From Holophagales bacterium (GTDB lineage Bacteria > Acidobacteriota > Thermoanaerobaculia > UBA5066), in contig JADJZB010000030.1 of the NCBI GenBank assembly GCA_016719485.1, forward strand, positions 1-64,000: DNA of 64,000 nt, in the 5' to 3' direction. Below the pieces are notes generated by a model. The model had not been told where the DNA came from. It was given only the letters and a program-made list of their open reading frames with translations, and ran no database searches. A program made the position numbers and the translations under genes. Of the stretch, positions 36,333 to 46,872 are shown piece after piece. How positions within the stretch are numbered: position 1 is the first letter of the stretch; each line of letters begins with the position of its first letter.

Positions 36333-37046
36333 TCAGCCCTTCCGCACGGTGCGCCGCTCGATCCGCTTGGCGCGGGGGGCGACGACGAGCCGGTTCACGT
36401 AGACCCCGGGAGTGTCGATGTCGTCGGGGTCGATCTCGCCGACGTCGACGAGCTGCTCCACCTCGGCGATCGTGATCCGCCCCGCCGTGGCGACCATCGG
36501 GTTGAAGTTCTTCGCGGTCTTCCGGTAGACGAGGTTCCCCAGCCGGTCGCCCTTCCAGGCAGCGACGAGGGCGAAATCGGTCACGATGCCGCGCTCGAGG
36601 ACGTGCTCACGCCCGTCGAAGAGCTTCGTCTCCTTCCCCTCGGCGACGACCGTCCCGACGCCGGTCGGCGTGTAGAAGCCGGCGATGCCGGCCCCGCCGG
36701 CCCGGAGCCGCTCGGCGAGCGTCCCCTGCGGGCAGAACTCGAGCTCCAGCTCCCCCGTCAGGTACTGCCTCTCGAACTCGGCGTTCTCGCCGACGTAGGA
36801 GGAGAGCATCTTGCGGATCATCTTCTTCCCGAGGAGCACCCCGAGGCCCCAGTCGTCGACGCCGCAGTTGTTCGAGACGCAGGTGAGGTCCCTCACGTCG
36901 CGGTCGGCGAGCGCCTGGATGAGGTTCTCCGGGATGCCGCAGAGGCCGAAGCCCCCGACGGCGAGCGTCGCCCCGGACGGGATGTCGGCCACCGCCCGGG
37001 CCGCCGCCTCGTGGTGCGAGGAGGAGAGGATGACCTTGTCGATCAC
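36333..37046 (-). CDS. atoD: Acetoacetate/3-oxoacid CoA-transferase subunit A
   Basis: A 237-residue partner of the B subunit. The GTG start (37044-37046) overlaps the thiolase stop (GTGA). Family motifs are VGGFGLCGIPENLI, the CoA-binding glycine loop, then VSNNCGVDDWGLG, ELELEFCPQGTLAERLR and AGGAGIAGFYTPTGVGT. This subunit order (A then B) is normal for SCOT/Ato-type enzymes. It is expected to act in series with the thiolase encoded just before it. Confidence 0.93.
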   Translation of the reverse strand: MIDKVILSSSHHEAAARAVADIPSGATLAVGGFGLCGIPENLIQALADRDVRDLTCVSNNCGVDDWGLGVLLGKKMIRKMLSSYVGENAEFERQYLTGELELEFCPQGTLAERLRAGGAGIAGFYTPTGVGTVVAEGKETKLFDGREHVLERGIVTDFALVAAWKGDRLGNLVYRKTAKNFNPMVATAGRITIAEVEQLVDVGEIDPDDIDTPGVYVNRLVVAPRAKRIERRTVRKG

Positions 37047-38227
37047 AGGGCCTCCACCACCATGGCGGTCGCCTCGCCGCCCCCGATGCAGATCGCCGCG
37101 AGGCCGTACTTCTTCTTGCGGGCCTTCAGGGCGTGGAGGAGCGTGACGAGGATGCGGGCGCCGGAGGCCCCGATGGGGTGGCCCATCGCGACCGCGCCGC
37201 CGTTCACGTTGACCTTGTTCGGGTCGATCTCGAGGTCCTTGATGAAGGCCATGGCGACGACCGCAAACGCCTCGTTCACCTCGAAGAGGTCGATCTGCGA
37301 GAGGGGAATCCCCGCCTTCTCGATCGCCTTCTTCGCCGCGAAGGAGGGGGCCGTCGTGAACCACTCCGGCTCCTGGGCGTGCGAGGCGTAGGCGACGATG
37401 CGGCCGATCGGCTTCGCCCCGGTCTCCTGGGCCGCACCCTCGCTCGCGAGGAGGAGCGCCGCGGCCCCGTCGTTGAGCTTCGATGAGTTCGCCGCCGTGA
37501 CGGTGCCGTCCTTCTGGAAGGCGGGCTTCAGGGACCCCATCTTCTCGAGCTTCTCGAGGGGCGTGGCGAACGGCTCCTCGTCGCGGTCGACGACCGTCGT
37601 CCCCTTCTTGCCCTCGATCGAGACCGGGACCATCTCGGCCCGGAAGTCGCCCGAGTCGTTGGCCCGGCGGGCCCGCTGGTAGCTCTCGAGGGCGTAGGCG
37701 TCCTGGGCCTCGCGGGTGAACACGTACTTCCCCGCGCAGAGCTCGGCGCAGTTGCCCATGTGGACGTTCTTGTACGGGTCCCAGAGTCCGTCGTGGACCA
37801 TCGAGTCGAGGAGCTGGCCGTGCCCCATCCGCATCCCCAGCCGCCCCTTCGGGAGGAGGTAGGGGGCGTTCGACATCGACTCCATCCCCCCGGCCAGGAC
37901 GACGTCGTACTCGCCCGACAGGATCGCGTTGGTCCCGTCCATGACGGCCCTCATCCCCGAACCGCAGACCTTGTGGATCGTGACGGCCCCGGTCGACTTC
38001 GGAAGGCCGGCCGCAATCATGGCCTGCCGTGCCGGGGCCTGCCCCTGGCCGGCCTGCAGCACGTTCCCCATGAGGACCTGGTCGACCCGGTACCCGGGGA
38101 ACTCCGTCCGGTCGAGGCACGCCTTGAGTGCCTGCGCGCCGATCTCGGAAGCGCTGAGGGAGGAAAGGGACCCCAGGAAAGTGCCGATCGGCGTTCGGGC
38201 CGCCGAGAGGACGAGGACGTTCTTCAT
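37043..38227 (-). CDS. Acetyl-CoA C-acetyltransferase (thiolase)
   Basis: It splits acetoacetyl-CoA into two acetyl-CoA, or works in reverse. The 394-residue protein starts at ATG 38225-38227 (MKNVLVLSAARTPIG); a longer frame exists but lacks a better start. The nucleophile is Cys88 in HKVCGSGM. GGMESMSNAPYLL, the NVNGGAVAMGHPIGASG histidine motif and a C-terminal CIGGGEA cysteine loop are all intact. It is first in the thiolase-atoD-atoA operon. Together these genes would turn acetoacetate from lysine into acetyl-CoA and so regenerate the acetyl-CoA used by Kce. Confidence 0.94.
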   Translation of the reverse strand: MKNVLVLSAARTPIGTFLGSLSSLSASEIGAQALKACLDRTEFPGYRVDQVLMGNVLQAGQGQAPARQAMIAAGLPKSTGAVTIHKVCGSGMRAVMDGTNAILSGEYDVVLAGGMESMSNAPYLLPKGRLGMRMGHGQLLDSMVHDGLWDPYKNVHMGNCAELCAGKYVFTREAQDAYALESYQRARRANDSGDFRAEMVPVSIEGKKGTTVVDRDEEPFATPLEKLEKMGSLKPAFQKDGTVTAANSSKLNDGAAALLLASEGAAQETGAKPIGRIVAYASHAQEPEWFTTAPSFAAKKAIEKAGIPLSQIDLFEVNEAFAVVAMAFIKDLEIDPNKVNVNGGAVAMGHPIGASGARILVTLLHALKARKKKYGLAAICIGGGEATAMVVEAL

Positions 38228-38368
38228 CGTTCGCTTGCTCCGTAGGCCCCCGGGCCAGAAGGGGCCCACGGGGAACAGGCGGATTCTACCTACCCGTCCC
38301 TCCGCTCACCGTTCCGCCGGTCCGCATGCCGGTGGACACCACCGGAGAGGCCCCCCTATCCTCGCGCC

Positions 38369-38797
38369 ATGCGCATCCTGGCGGTGGATTTCGGTGAGAA
38401 GAGAATCGGCCTCGCCGTGTCCGACGAATCCGGGGAGATCGTCGTCCCGGTCGGCGTCGTCTCCCGGCGCAGCGACGCCCAGGCGGCCTCCGAGGTGGCG
38501 GCTGCCGCCCGCGAACGGGAGGTGGAGCTGCTCGTCGTCGGCCTCCCGGTGTCGCCCGAAGACGGCCGGGACAGCGCATTCGCCACCAGGGCCCGGAACT
38601 TCGCCCGCAGGCTGGCCGAATCCTCCGGGCTGCCGGTCGAGCTGCACGGCGAGGCCCTGACCTCGTTCTCGGCGGAAGCGACGCTGCGCGAAGCGGGCGG
38701 CCGACCGGATCGCCGCCGGGCGGCGCTCGACGCCGAGGCGGCCGCCACGATCCTTCGCGACTGGCTCTCTTCGCGCCCCGGCGGGAGCGTCGGGTGA
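38369..38797 (+). CDS. ruvX: Putative pre-16S rRNA nuclease / Holliday junction resolvase-like RuvX
   Basis: A 142-residue YqgF-family RNase H-fold protein, thought to finish 16S rRNA 5' maturation. Motifs: MRILAVDFGEKRIGLAVSD with the first catalytic Asp, VVGLPVSPEDGRD, and LTSFSAEATLREAG with the central acid. The C-terminal LDAEAAATILRDWL carries the last acid. It starts the rightward ruvX-mltG pair; its stop overlaps the mltG start (GTGA at 38794-38797). The divergent thiolase operon begins 141 bp to the left. Confidence 0.93.
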   Translation: MRILAVDFGEKRIGLAVSDESGEIVVPVGVVSRRSDAQAASEVAAAAREREVELLVVGLPVSPEDGRDSAFATRARNFARRLAESSGLPVELHGEALTSFSAEATLREAGGRPDRRRAALDAEAAATILRDWLSSRPGGSVG

Positions 38798-39849
38798 GCG
38801 GGGGCCCGAGGCGGTGGCCCGGCCGGATCGCCGCCCTGGCGGCCCTCGCGGTCGTGGCGGGCGCCGCGGGTCTCCTCCTCGTGCGGAGCCCGTTCAAGGG
38901 CTACCCGGGTGCGTCGGTCGTGGTCGAGATACCTTTCGGGACCTCGACCCGCGCGATCTTCGAGACGCTCGAGCGAGAGCGGGTCGTGAGGAGCCGGCAC
39001 CTGGCGTACGGCGTGATGAGGCTCCTCTTCCGCGGAGAGAGCCTGAAGGCCGGCGAGTACCGTTTCGAAGGGCCGAGGACGACGGAGGAGGTCCTCCGTG
39101 CCCTGGTCGAGGGAAAGGTCGTCTCCCACCGCGTGACGGTTCCCGAGGGGCTGACGGCCGACGAGATCTTCGGCCTCGTAGCGGGTGAAGGGCTCGCAGC
39201 GAAGGCCGAGCTCGATGCCCTTTTCGCCCAGCCCGGGCTCTTCGAAGGGGTCCCAGCCGGGGCGCCGAGCCTCGAGGGGTTCCTCGGCCCCGACACGCAC
39301 CACTTCACCCGGTCGCAGGGGGCGCGCGGGGTCGTCTCGACGCTCGTCGCCACGTTCCGGCGCCTGCTCCCCGACCGCTTCGAGGAGCGCGCCCGCGCGC
39401 TCGGACGGACGCCCCTCGAGGCGGCCACCCTCGCCTCCCTCGTCGAGAAGGAGACGGCCGTCGCGGCGGAGCGCGCGCTCGTCTCGGCCGTCTACCACAA
39501 CCGGCTGAGGGTGGGGATGCCGCTGCAGTGCGACCCGACGACCGTCTACGCTCTCCGCCGCAGGGGCCTCTGGACGGGCACCCTGACCCGTGACGGCCTG
39601 GCGCTGGACGACCCTTACAACACCTACGTGCACCCGGGACTGCCTCCCGGCCCGATCGCCAGCCCCGGCGCCGCCGCCCTCGAGGCGGCCGTGGCGCCGG
39701 CGGACGTCCCTTTCCTCTACTTCGTCGCCGTCGGCGACGGATCGGGCGAGCACCGCTTCGCCGTCTCCTACGAGGAGCACCTCGCGAACGTGGCTCTCTT
39801 CCGGCGGGCCCGGGCCGCTCAGGAAACCGCTTCCCTCGCGCCCCGCTGA
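38794..39849 (+). CDS. mltG: Endolytic transglycosylase MltG
   Basis: This inner membrane enzyme cuts nascent peptidoglycan strands and sets their length. The protein has 351 residues with a GTG start. One N-terminal membrane segment (AALAALAVVAGAAGLLLV) is followed by a LysM-like region (VPEGLTADEIFGLVAGEG) and the YceG catalytic domain. The catalytic glutamate is Glu218 in ASLVEKET. RLRVGMPLQCDPTTVYAL and DDPYNTYVHPGLPPGPIASPG are signature stretches. The pairing with ruvX is common in bacteria. Confidence 0.95.
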   Translation: MSGGPRRWPGRIAALAALAVVAGAAGLLLVRSPFKGYPGASVVVEIPFGTSTRAIFETLERERVVRSRHLAYGVMRLLFRGESLKAGEYRFEGPRTTEEVLRALVEGKVVSHRVTVPEGLTADEIFGLVAGEGLAAKAELDALFAQPGLFEGVPAGAPSLEGFLGPDTHHFTRSQGARGVVSTLVATFRRLLPDRFEERARALGRTPLEAATLASLVEKETAVAAERALVSAVYHNRLRVGMPLQCDPTTVYALRRRGLWTGTLTRDGLALDDPYNTYVHPGLPPGPIASPGAAALEAAVAPADVPFLYFVAVGDGSGEHRFAVSYEEHLANVALFRRARAAQETASLAPR

Positions 39850-39893
39850 GGTAGACTTTTCCGCCCCGGAAGTCCACCGAAGGCGGAGCAGAG

Positions 39894-41771
39894 ATGAGCA
39901 GCAGCGGCCCCATTCCCAGGCTATTCGGTCCCTACGTCCTGACCCGCCACCTCGGAGCGGACCCTCTCGGCGGCGTCTACCGCGCCGGAACGGCCTCCGG
40001 ACCGCACCTGGCGCCGTTCCTGCTGGTCCGTGTCTTCGAGGGCGCCGGCGTCGACGAGGCCGCTCTCGTGCCCGCCATGGAGGATGCCTCGGAGTATCTC
40101 GAGGTGGTCCGTGGCCCCGCGGTCGCGAAGGGAGCGGTCCTCGGCATCGTGGAGGACGTCCCGTTCGCCGGCATCGAGTACGTCCCCGGCCGGACGCTCG
40201 ACCGCCTCTTCTCGGGCGAGGGCCAGGGCTCGATCCCGCTCCCGGTGGAGCACGCCCTCCTGATCGCCGAGAAGCTCCTCGTCGCCCTCGAGGCGGGCAA
40301 GCCCTTCGAGAAGAAGATGGGCGCGCCGCACGGCTTCCTGACGCCGGGATTCGTGTCGATCTCCAACGACGGCGACGTCCGCGTCTACGGCGCGGGCCTC
40401 GGCGCCGGGCTCCTGCCCTCCCTCAAGAAGCCCGCCGTTCTCGCCGCCTTCGGCCCCTACATCGCGCCGGAGGTCCTCGCCTCGGGCAAGCCGAGCGGCG
40501 CGGGCGACATCTACTCGGCCGCCACGATCCTCCTGCAGGCCCTCACCGGAAAGGTGCCGAGCCCCGGGGCCGGCACCGACGCCCTCTCCGGCGCGGTCCT
40601 CGCCGTCGACGGGAGCCCCATGCCGGAGGACCTCGGCAAGCTCCTCGCCCGGGGCCTCGCGAAGGACCCGGCGCAGCGCGAGACGGACGTCGTCGCCTAC
40701 AGGAAGACCCTCGGCAAGCTCCTCTACGGAGGCCCCTACGCCCCCTCCACGTTCAACCTCGCCTTCTTCATGCACCAGCGGTTCGAGAAGGCGATCGAGA
40801 AGGAACGGAAGGAGATGGGGCAGGAGGAGACGATCGACCCGAAGCCTCTCGCCGCGGCCGAGGAGAAGAAGGACAAGGAGGTCCGCGACCGCGCCCGCGC
40901 GGCCCGCGCGGCGGCGGCGGTCGCCGTGCCCTCCTTCGGCGGCGGGACCTCACCGGGCACGACGACGATGGGCGGGACGCCGGTCGCGAAGAAGCCGGCT
41001 CTCGGCGGCCTCCCGGTGCCCCTCGTGGCCGCGGGGGTCGTCGTCGTCCTCGGCGTCGCCGGCTGGTTCCTCTTCGGAAGGGGCGGCGCGAAGCCGGCAG
41101 CCGCCCCCACACCGGTGCCCGTAGCCGCGGCGACGCCGACCCCGATGCCGGCTCCGACCCCGATGATGGTCGGCAAGGAGGATCCCGAGTTCCAGGCCCA
41201 GCTCCAGGCCAGGCTCCAGGAAGAGATGAAGAAGGTCGAGGCCCAGATCGGGAAGGAGCAGGCCGCGGCCGCGAGGAAGCGGACCGAGGAGCAGGCGGCG
41301 CTCGAGGCCGCCGCCCAGAAGACGCGCGAGGCCGAAGAGGCCGCGCGAGCCGCCAGCGCCCTTGCCGACAAGGAAGAAGCCGAGCGTCTCGCGAAGGAAG
41401 CCGCCGACGCCCGCTCCCGCGAGGAGGCGGCCCGCAGGGTGGCGGAAGCCGCGGCCCCGAGGGTGAATCCCGGCGACCTCGTCGACATCGGGCAGGTCTC
41501 GCGACCGCCGCAGGCGACGAAGGTCGTCAAGCCCGAGGCGACCAGCCTCGCCCGCTCCCGGAAGGTCTCGGGCACCGTCCTCGTCCGGGTCCTGGTGGAC
41601 GAGAACGGCCGCGCCGCCCAGACCGAGGTCTACCGCGACACGACCCCGAGGGTCGGCCTCGGCGAGGCGAGCGTCTCGGCCGTGAAGCAGTGGCAGTGGA
41701 CGCCCGCGACCAAGGACGGCGTGAAGGTGAAGACCTGGATCGTCGTCCCGTTGCCGTTCGTCATCAAGTAG
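39894..41771 (+). CDS. Pseudokinase - transmembrane - coiled coil - TonB C-terminal fusion
   Basis: A 625-residue protein. Residues 11-285 have a protein kinase fold (GPYVLTRHLGADPLGGVYRAG, PYIAPEVLASGKPSGAGDIYS) but lack the catalytic residues. The ATP-binding lysine strand reads FLLVRVFE, the HRD loop is replaced by PHGFLTPGFVSIS near 145, and DFG by YGAGLG near 165. A membrane helix (VPLVAAGVVVVLGVAGWFLFG) is at about 373-393, then a Pro/Thr linker, an Ala/Glu/Lys coiled coil (about 425-525) and a TonB-like C-terminal domain with GTVLVRVLVDENG and SAVKQWQWTPA. It may be an inner-membrane protein with a cytoplasmic sensor and a periplasmic TonB arm. No ExbB/D is nearby. Confidence 0.85.
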   Translation: MSSSGPIPRLFGPYVLTRHLGADPLGGVYRAGTASGPHLAPFLLVRVFEGAGVDEAALVPAMEDASEYLEVVRGPAVAKGAVLGIVEDVPFAGIEYVPGRTLDRLFSGEGQGSIPLPVEHALLIAEKLLVALEAGKPFEKKMGAPHGFLTPGFVSISNDGDVRVYGAGLGAGLLPSLKKPAVLAAFGPYIAPEVLASGKPSGAGDIYSAATILLQALTGKVPSPGAGTDALSGAVLAVDGSPMPEDLGKLLARGLAKDPAQRETDVVAYRKTLGKLLYGGPYAPSTFNLAFFMHQRFEKAIEKERKEMGQEETIDPKPLAAAEEKKDKEVRDRARAARAAAAVAVPSFGGGTSPGTTTMGGTPVAKKPALGGLPVPLVAAGVVVVLGVAGWFLFGRGGAKPAAAPTPVPVAAATPTPMPAPTPMMVGKEDPEFQAQLQARLQEEMKKVEAQIGKEQAAAARKRTEEQAALEAAAQKTREAEEAARAASALADKEEAERLAKEAADARSREEAARRVAEAAAPRVNPGDLVDIGQVSRPPQATKVVKPEATSLARSRKVSGTVLVRVLVDENGRAAQTEVYRDTTPRVGLGEASVSAVKQWQWTPATKDGVKVKTWIVVPLPFVIK

Positions 41772-41800
41772 AACGGGCCCGAAGAGGGGCCAAAGAAGAA

Positions 41801-41833
41801 GGGCGGGGCGCCGCGAGGCATCCCGCCCTTTTT
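41801..41833 (+). terminator. Rho-independent terminator
   Basis: A 7-bp GC stem (GGGCGGG at 41801-41807 with CCCGCCC at 41822-41828) is followed directly by TTTTT at 41829-41833. It ends the ruvX-mltG-pseudokinase transcript before the convergent DsbA-like gene. Confidence 0.8.
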
Positions 41834-41867
41834 CCGTGCCGCCGCAGAGCGGCGCGTTTCCCCGGCC

Positions 41868-43127
41868 CTACTTCAGGCCGGCAGGCCGCGCCGCGGGAGC
41901 CGCCTTCGGTGCGGCGGTCGCGGCGAGCGGGAGCCCCGCTCCCTTCAGGTAAGTCTTGCGGAGGTACTCCTCCATGAGATTGTCGGAGAACCACGAGAGC
42001 GGCACGCCGTCGACGAAGTAGGTCGGCGTGGAACGGACCCGGACCGCGAAACCCTCGGACAGATCGTCGAGGACCTTCGTGACGGCGCTGCCCTGCAGGT
42101 AGCAGGAGCGGAACGCCTCCTCGGAGATGTCGTTGGCCACCGCGAAGTCGAGGGCGAACGTGTCGAGCTCGCCGACGGAAAGCGTTTCCTGCCGGCCGAA
42201 GACGCTCGACTTCCAGCGGAAGAAGGCGTCCGCGTCCTTTTCGTAAAAGCACCGTCCGGCGGAGGCCGCCCGGAACGCCCAGGTGTGCTCGGAGATCGGG
42301 AATGTCTTGGCGACCCTGCGGATCTTCAGATCCTTCCCCAGCTTGTGGACGAGCGCGTCGAGGTCTGCAGCCCTCTTCTTGCAGAAGGGGCACTGCATGT
42401 CGGAGTACTCGACGATCGTCACCGCGGCGTCGGCCGGGCCCTGGGCGGGCGCCCCCTGGAGCCGGATGAGGGCGCGTCGCTGCTCGGCAAAGCTCTTCCC
42501 GCGATCCCACGCCCTTCCGACGAGGAGAAGGGCCCCGTCCCCGGAAGAGACGAAGGCCGAGATGTCGTAGGCGCCGTAGCCGGACTCGTGCTGGATCTTC
42601 ATGCCCTTCATCGAGGGCCGGTCGATCGAGGGGTCGAACGTGACCTTGAACCGGCCCCTCAGGAAGCGGCCGAGGAGCTCGCGGAGGGTGTCGATGTCGG
42701 ACTCACCCAGGACCGGCTTGGGTGCCTTCAGCCGGGCTTCGTCGACGAAGACGTCCCCGACGAGGGCGGTCTTCCCGGAGTCGTCGGCGAGGACGAAGGC
42801 CTGGTCGTTGGCGCGCTCGTCGACGGTGAACTTCTTCGCGGCGCGGTAGAGCCTCCAGCCGGGGATTCTCACGGCGTCGAGGGCGTCGAGCGTCAGCTCG
42901 CCGGGGCCGTACGGGAAGAAGCCCTCCAGCCAGCCGAGAAGCGCTTCGGTCCTCGGGTCGGCACTCTTTGGAGCCGCGGCGATCGGATCGGACGGCTGTG
43001 GCGCGGCCGGGGCCGTCGCCGCGACCGGGGCCGGCTTCTCGGCGGCCGGGGCCTGCGGCGCGCCGCCGGCGCGGCACGCCAGAAGCGTGGCCGCGGCAAG
43101 GAGTACGAGAGAACGGTGGTGGGTCAT
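41868..43127 (-). CDS. DsbA-like thioredoxin-fold lipoprotein
   Basis: A 419-residue secreted protein. The signal peptide ends in a lipobox, LLAC, with Cys18 as the likely lipid anchor, followed by an Ala/Pro linker. The first half (about 55-215) is an unassigned domain with two similar segments. The second half (about 225-390) is a DsbA/DsbG-type thioredoxin domain: AAVTIVEYSDMQCPFCKKRA with a CPFC active site, and VRSTPTYFVDGVPLS with the cis-Pro. It should handle disulfides in the periplasm. It stands alone between a terminator and the carboxylase operon. Confidence 0.87.
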   Translation of the reverse strand: MTHHRSLVLLAAATLLACRAGGAPQAPAAEKPAPVAATAPAAPQPSDPIAAAPKSADPRTEALLGWLEGFFPYGPGELTLDALDAVRIPGWRLYRAAKKFTVDERANDQAFVLADDSGKTALVGDVFVDEARLKAPKPVLGESDIDTLRELLGRFLRGRFKVTFDPSIDRPSMKGMKIQHESGYGAYDISAFVSSGDGALLLVGRAWDRGKSFAEQRRALIRLQGAPAQGPADAAVTIVEYSDMQCPFCKKRAADLDALVHKLGKDLKIRRVAKTFPISEHTWAFRAASAGRCFYEKDADAFFRWKSSVFGRQETLSVGELDTFALDFAVANDISEEAFRSCYLQGSAVTKVLDDLSEGFAVRVRSTPTYFVDGVPLSWFSDNLMEEYLRKTYLKGAGLPLAATAAPKAAPAARPAGLK

Positions 43128-43235
43128 CGGACGGACGAGCCTCCTCTTTCGAGCTGGACGGACGCTTCGCGGACGGCCGCAGTGCCTTTCGAGACGTCCG
43201 GCCGGGATGATAGCGAAGCGCGTGCCGCGGGTCGG

Positions 43236-43763
43236 TCAATCGGCGGGATCGAGGGAAAGGAGCAGCTGCCCGGCCCCCACCGCCTGCCCGGCGGCGACTT
43301 CCACGGAGCGAACGACGCCATCCCTGTGCGCGCGGACGTCGTTCTCCATCTTCATGGCCTCGAGAACCACGAGAGGCTGCCCCTGGACGACGGTATCTCC
43401 CGGGCCCGCCAGTATCCTGAGGACCCGGCCCGGAATGGCCGCTTTCACCTCTCCAGAGCCCCGGAAGCTCCCCTTTCCGGCGACGGCCTGAGCCCGGGCA
43501 GTCAGCTCGTCGAGGAGCTCGAGGCTCACGCGCTCGGCACCGACCCGGACACGGACGGTTCCGTCTGCGGAAGGGCGAGGGACGGCCTCGGCCTGCCGGC
43601 CGTCGGCACGCAGGACCGAGAAGCCGCCGCCAGGTGTCGGGACGACGTCCCAGCGGGAAGGACGGCCGTCGAGGGAAACCACGACGCCGGTCGGGTCGAG
43701 CTGGACCTCCACCTCGACGCTGCGCTCCCCCGAAGGGCCGGCGATCTTCGCGCGGTACTTCAT
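43236..43763 (-). CDS. Biotin carboxyl carrier subunit of acyl-CoA carboxylase
   Basis: A 175-residue protein whose last 75 residues are a biotinyl domain. The biotin lysine is Lys138 in EAMKMEND, preceded by KAAIPGRVLRILAGPGD. The first 90 residues form a beta-rich piece like the BT linker domain of propionyl- or methylcrotonyl-CoA carboxylase alpha chains. The start overlaps the biotin carboxylase stop (ATGA at 43760-43763). The two chains together correspond to one usual alpha subunit, so this looks like a split alpha subunit. Confidence 0.88.
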   Translation of the reverse strand: MKYRAKIAGPSGERSVEVEVQLDPTGVVVSLDGRPSRWDVVPTPGGGFSVLRADGRQAEAVPRPSADGTVRVRVGAERVSLELLDELTARAQAVAGKGSFRGSGEVKAAIPGRVLRILAGPGDTVVQGQPLVVLEAMKMENDVRAHRDGVVRSVEVAAGQAVGAGQLLLSLDPAD

Positions 43764-45253
43764 TCCCTGTGTCCGAATGTCGGCCGGGCGGTTCGCCAGG
43801 CCGACGGAGGCCGGGGCTGCGACGATCCGCGGACGGCGACACTCTCCCGCGCCGCGGCGACGGCCGCCGCGACGAGAGCCAGCTCCGCCGCGTCGTCGGA
43901 CGGGGCGGGGTCTCCGGGGTAGGCCCAGCTTTCGAGGAACTGGGTCGAAACGTTCGCGGAAAGGACGTCGGGGTCTTCGAGCAGGGCGAGGAAGAAGGGA
44001 ATGGAGGTTTCGATCCCCTCCACCCGCGTCTCGCAGAGTGCGCGACGCATCCTGCGGAGCGCCTCGTTCCGGTCAGAGCCGAAGGCGACGAGCTTGGCGA
44101 CCATCGGATCGTAGTCGAGGGGAATCGTGTCCCCCTCCTCGACACCCGAGTCGACGCGGATTCCCGGCCCCTGCGGCCACCTCAGACGGTGGATCGTTCC
44201 CGGCGACGGGGAGAAGCCGCTCGAGGGGTCCTCCGCATAGATCCGGCACTCGATGGCGTGCCCGCGGGGCTCGGGACGGTGTTCGAAGCTGATCGGCTCG
44301 CCGAGGGCGATCCGGATCATCTCGGCGACGAGGTCGACGCCGTAGACCATCTCGGTCACCGGGTGCTCGACCTGGATCCGCGTGTTCATCTCGAGGAAGT
44401 AGAAGCGTCCGTCGCGGGCGAGGAGGAACTCGACCGTCCCTGCAGAGACGTAGGAGACCGACCGGGCGGCCGCGACGGCGGCCTCCTCCATGCGGGCCCG
44501 CAGCTCGGGCGACACGACGGGGGACGGACACTCCTCGAGGACCTTCTGGTGCCGCCGCTGCAGGGAGCACTCGCGCTCGCCGAGGGAGACGACGCGGCCG
44601 GTCCGGTCGCCCAGGACCTGGACCTCCACGTGCCGCGGCTTCTCGACGTAGAGCTCGCAGTAGACCGCATCGTCGGCGAAGAACGAGACGGCCTCGCTCC
44701 TGGCGCGCTCGAAGGCGGCAGGGACCTCGTCCTCGGCCCTCACGATCCGCATTCCCTTCCCGCCTCCACCGGCGGCCGCCTTGAGGAGGAGGGGAAAGCC
44801 GTGCTCGCGCCCGAAGGCGGCGATCTCGGCCGGGCCTTTCGCGGGGGTCGTCATGCCCGGGACGATCGGGACGCCCGCGGCCTTCATCCGCGCGCGGGAC
44901 TCGGTCTTGCTGCCCATCGCGGCGATCGATTCCGGGTCGGGACCGACCCAGACGAGCCCGGCGTCGCGCACGGCCTTCGCGAAAGCGGCGTTCTCGGCCA
45001 GGAAGCCGAAGCCGGGATGAACGAGGCGGGCCCCGGTCCTCTTCGCCGCCTCGATGAGCTTCTCCGGCACGAGGTACGACTCGCGCGCGGGAGCCGGGCC
45101 GATGCCGACGGCGTGGTCGGCGAGCCGTACGTGGAGCGAGGCCCGGTCGGCATCGGAAAAGACGGCGACGGGTGAGATCCCGAGGTCCCGGCAGGCTCGT
45201 GCGATCCGGACGGCGATCTCACCGCGGTTCGCGATGAGGAGCCGCTCGGTCAC
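43760..45253 (-). CDS. Acyl-CoA carboxylase, biotin carboxylase subunit
   Basis: The ATP-dependent biotin carboxylation half-reaction. The protein has 497 residues with a GTG start at 45251-45253 (VTERLLIANRGEIAVRI). Motifs: the glycine-rich ATP loop KAAAGGGGKGMRIV, GERECSLQRRHQKVLEECPSP, and the catalytic EMNTRIQVEHPVTEMVYG. It is about 50 residues longer than AccC; the extra tail matches the start of the BT linker in propionyl/methylcrotonyl-CoA carboxylase alpha chains. Together with the carboxyltransferase upstream it forms a PCC-type enzyme. Confidence 0.93.
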   Translation of the reverse strand: MTERLLIANRGEIAVRIARACRDLGISPVAVFSDADRASLHVRLADHAVGIGPAPARESYLVPEKLIEAAKRTGARLVHPGFGFLAENAAFAKAVRDAGLVWVGPDPESIAAMGSKTESRARMKAAGVPIVPGMTTPAKGPAEIAAFGREHGFPLLLKAAAGGGGKGMRIVRAEDEVPAAFERARSEAVSFFADDAVYCELYVEKPRHVEVQVLGDRTGRVVSLGERECSLQRRHQKVLEECPSPVVSPELRARMEEAAVAAARSVSYVSAGTVEFLLARDGRFYFLEMNTRIQVEHPVTEMVYGVDLVAEMIRIALGEPISFEHRPEPRGHAIECRIYAEDPSSGFSPSPGTIHRLRWPQGPGIRVDSGVEEGDTIPLDYDPMVAKLVAFGSDRNEALRRMRRALCETRVEGIETSIPFFLALLEDPDVLSANVSTQFLESWAYPGDPAPSDDAAELALVAAAVAAARESVAVRGSSQPRPPSAWRTARPTFGHRE

Positions 45254-45269
45254 GCGATCCCCGCAGAGT

Positions 45270-45290
45270 GTAGAAGGTAGACCTGACCCC
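45270..45290. repeat. Short repeat end motif between carboxylase genes
   Basis: GTAGAAGGTAGACCTGACCCC here is, reversed, a shortened form of the motif at the kamE stop (30309-30336). It sits in the 43-bp gap between the carboxyltransferase and biotin carboxylase genes and may be a remnant of the same element family. Confidence 0.5.
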
Positions 45291-45296
45291 GCGTTC

Positions 45297-46856
<1,560 letters not shown>

Positions 46857-46872
46857 CCGTTCGCTCCCCCGC

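Noticed and set aside
42703..44145. A 480-residue minus-strand frame across the DsbA-like and BCCP genes
   Set aside because: It is Arg/Pro/Ser-rich and out of frame with three well-supported genes.
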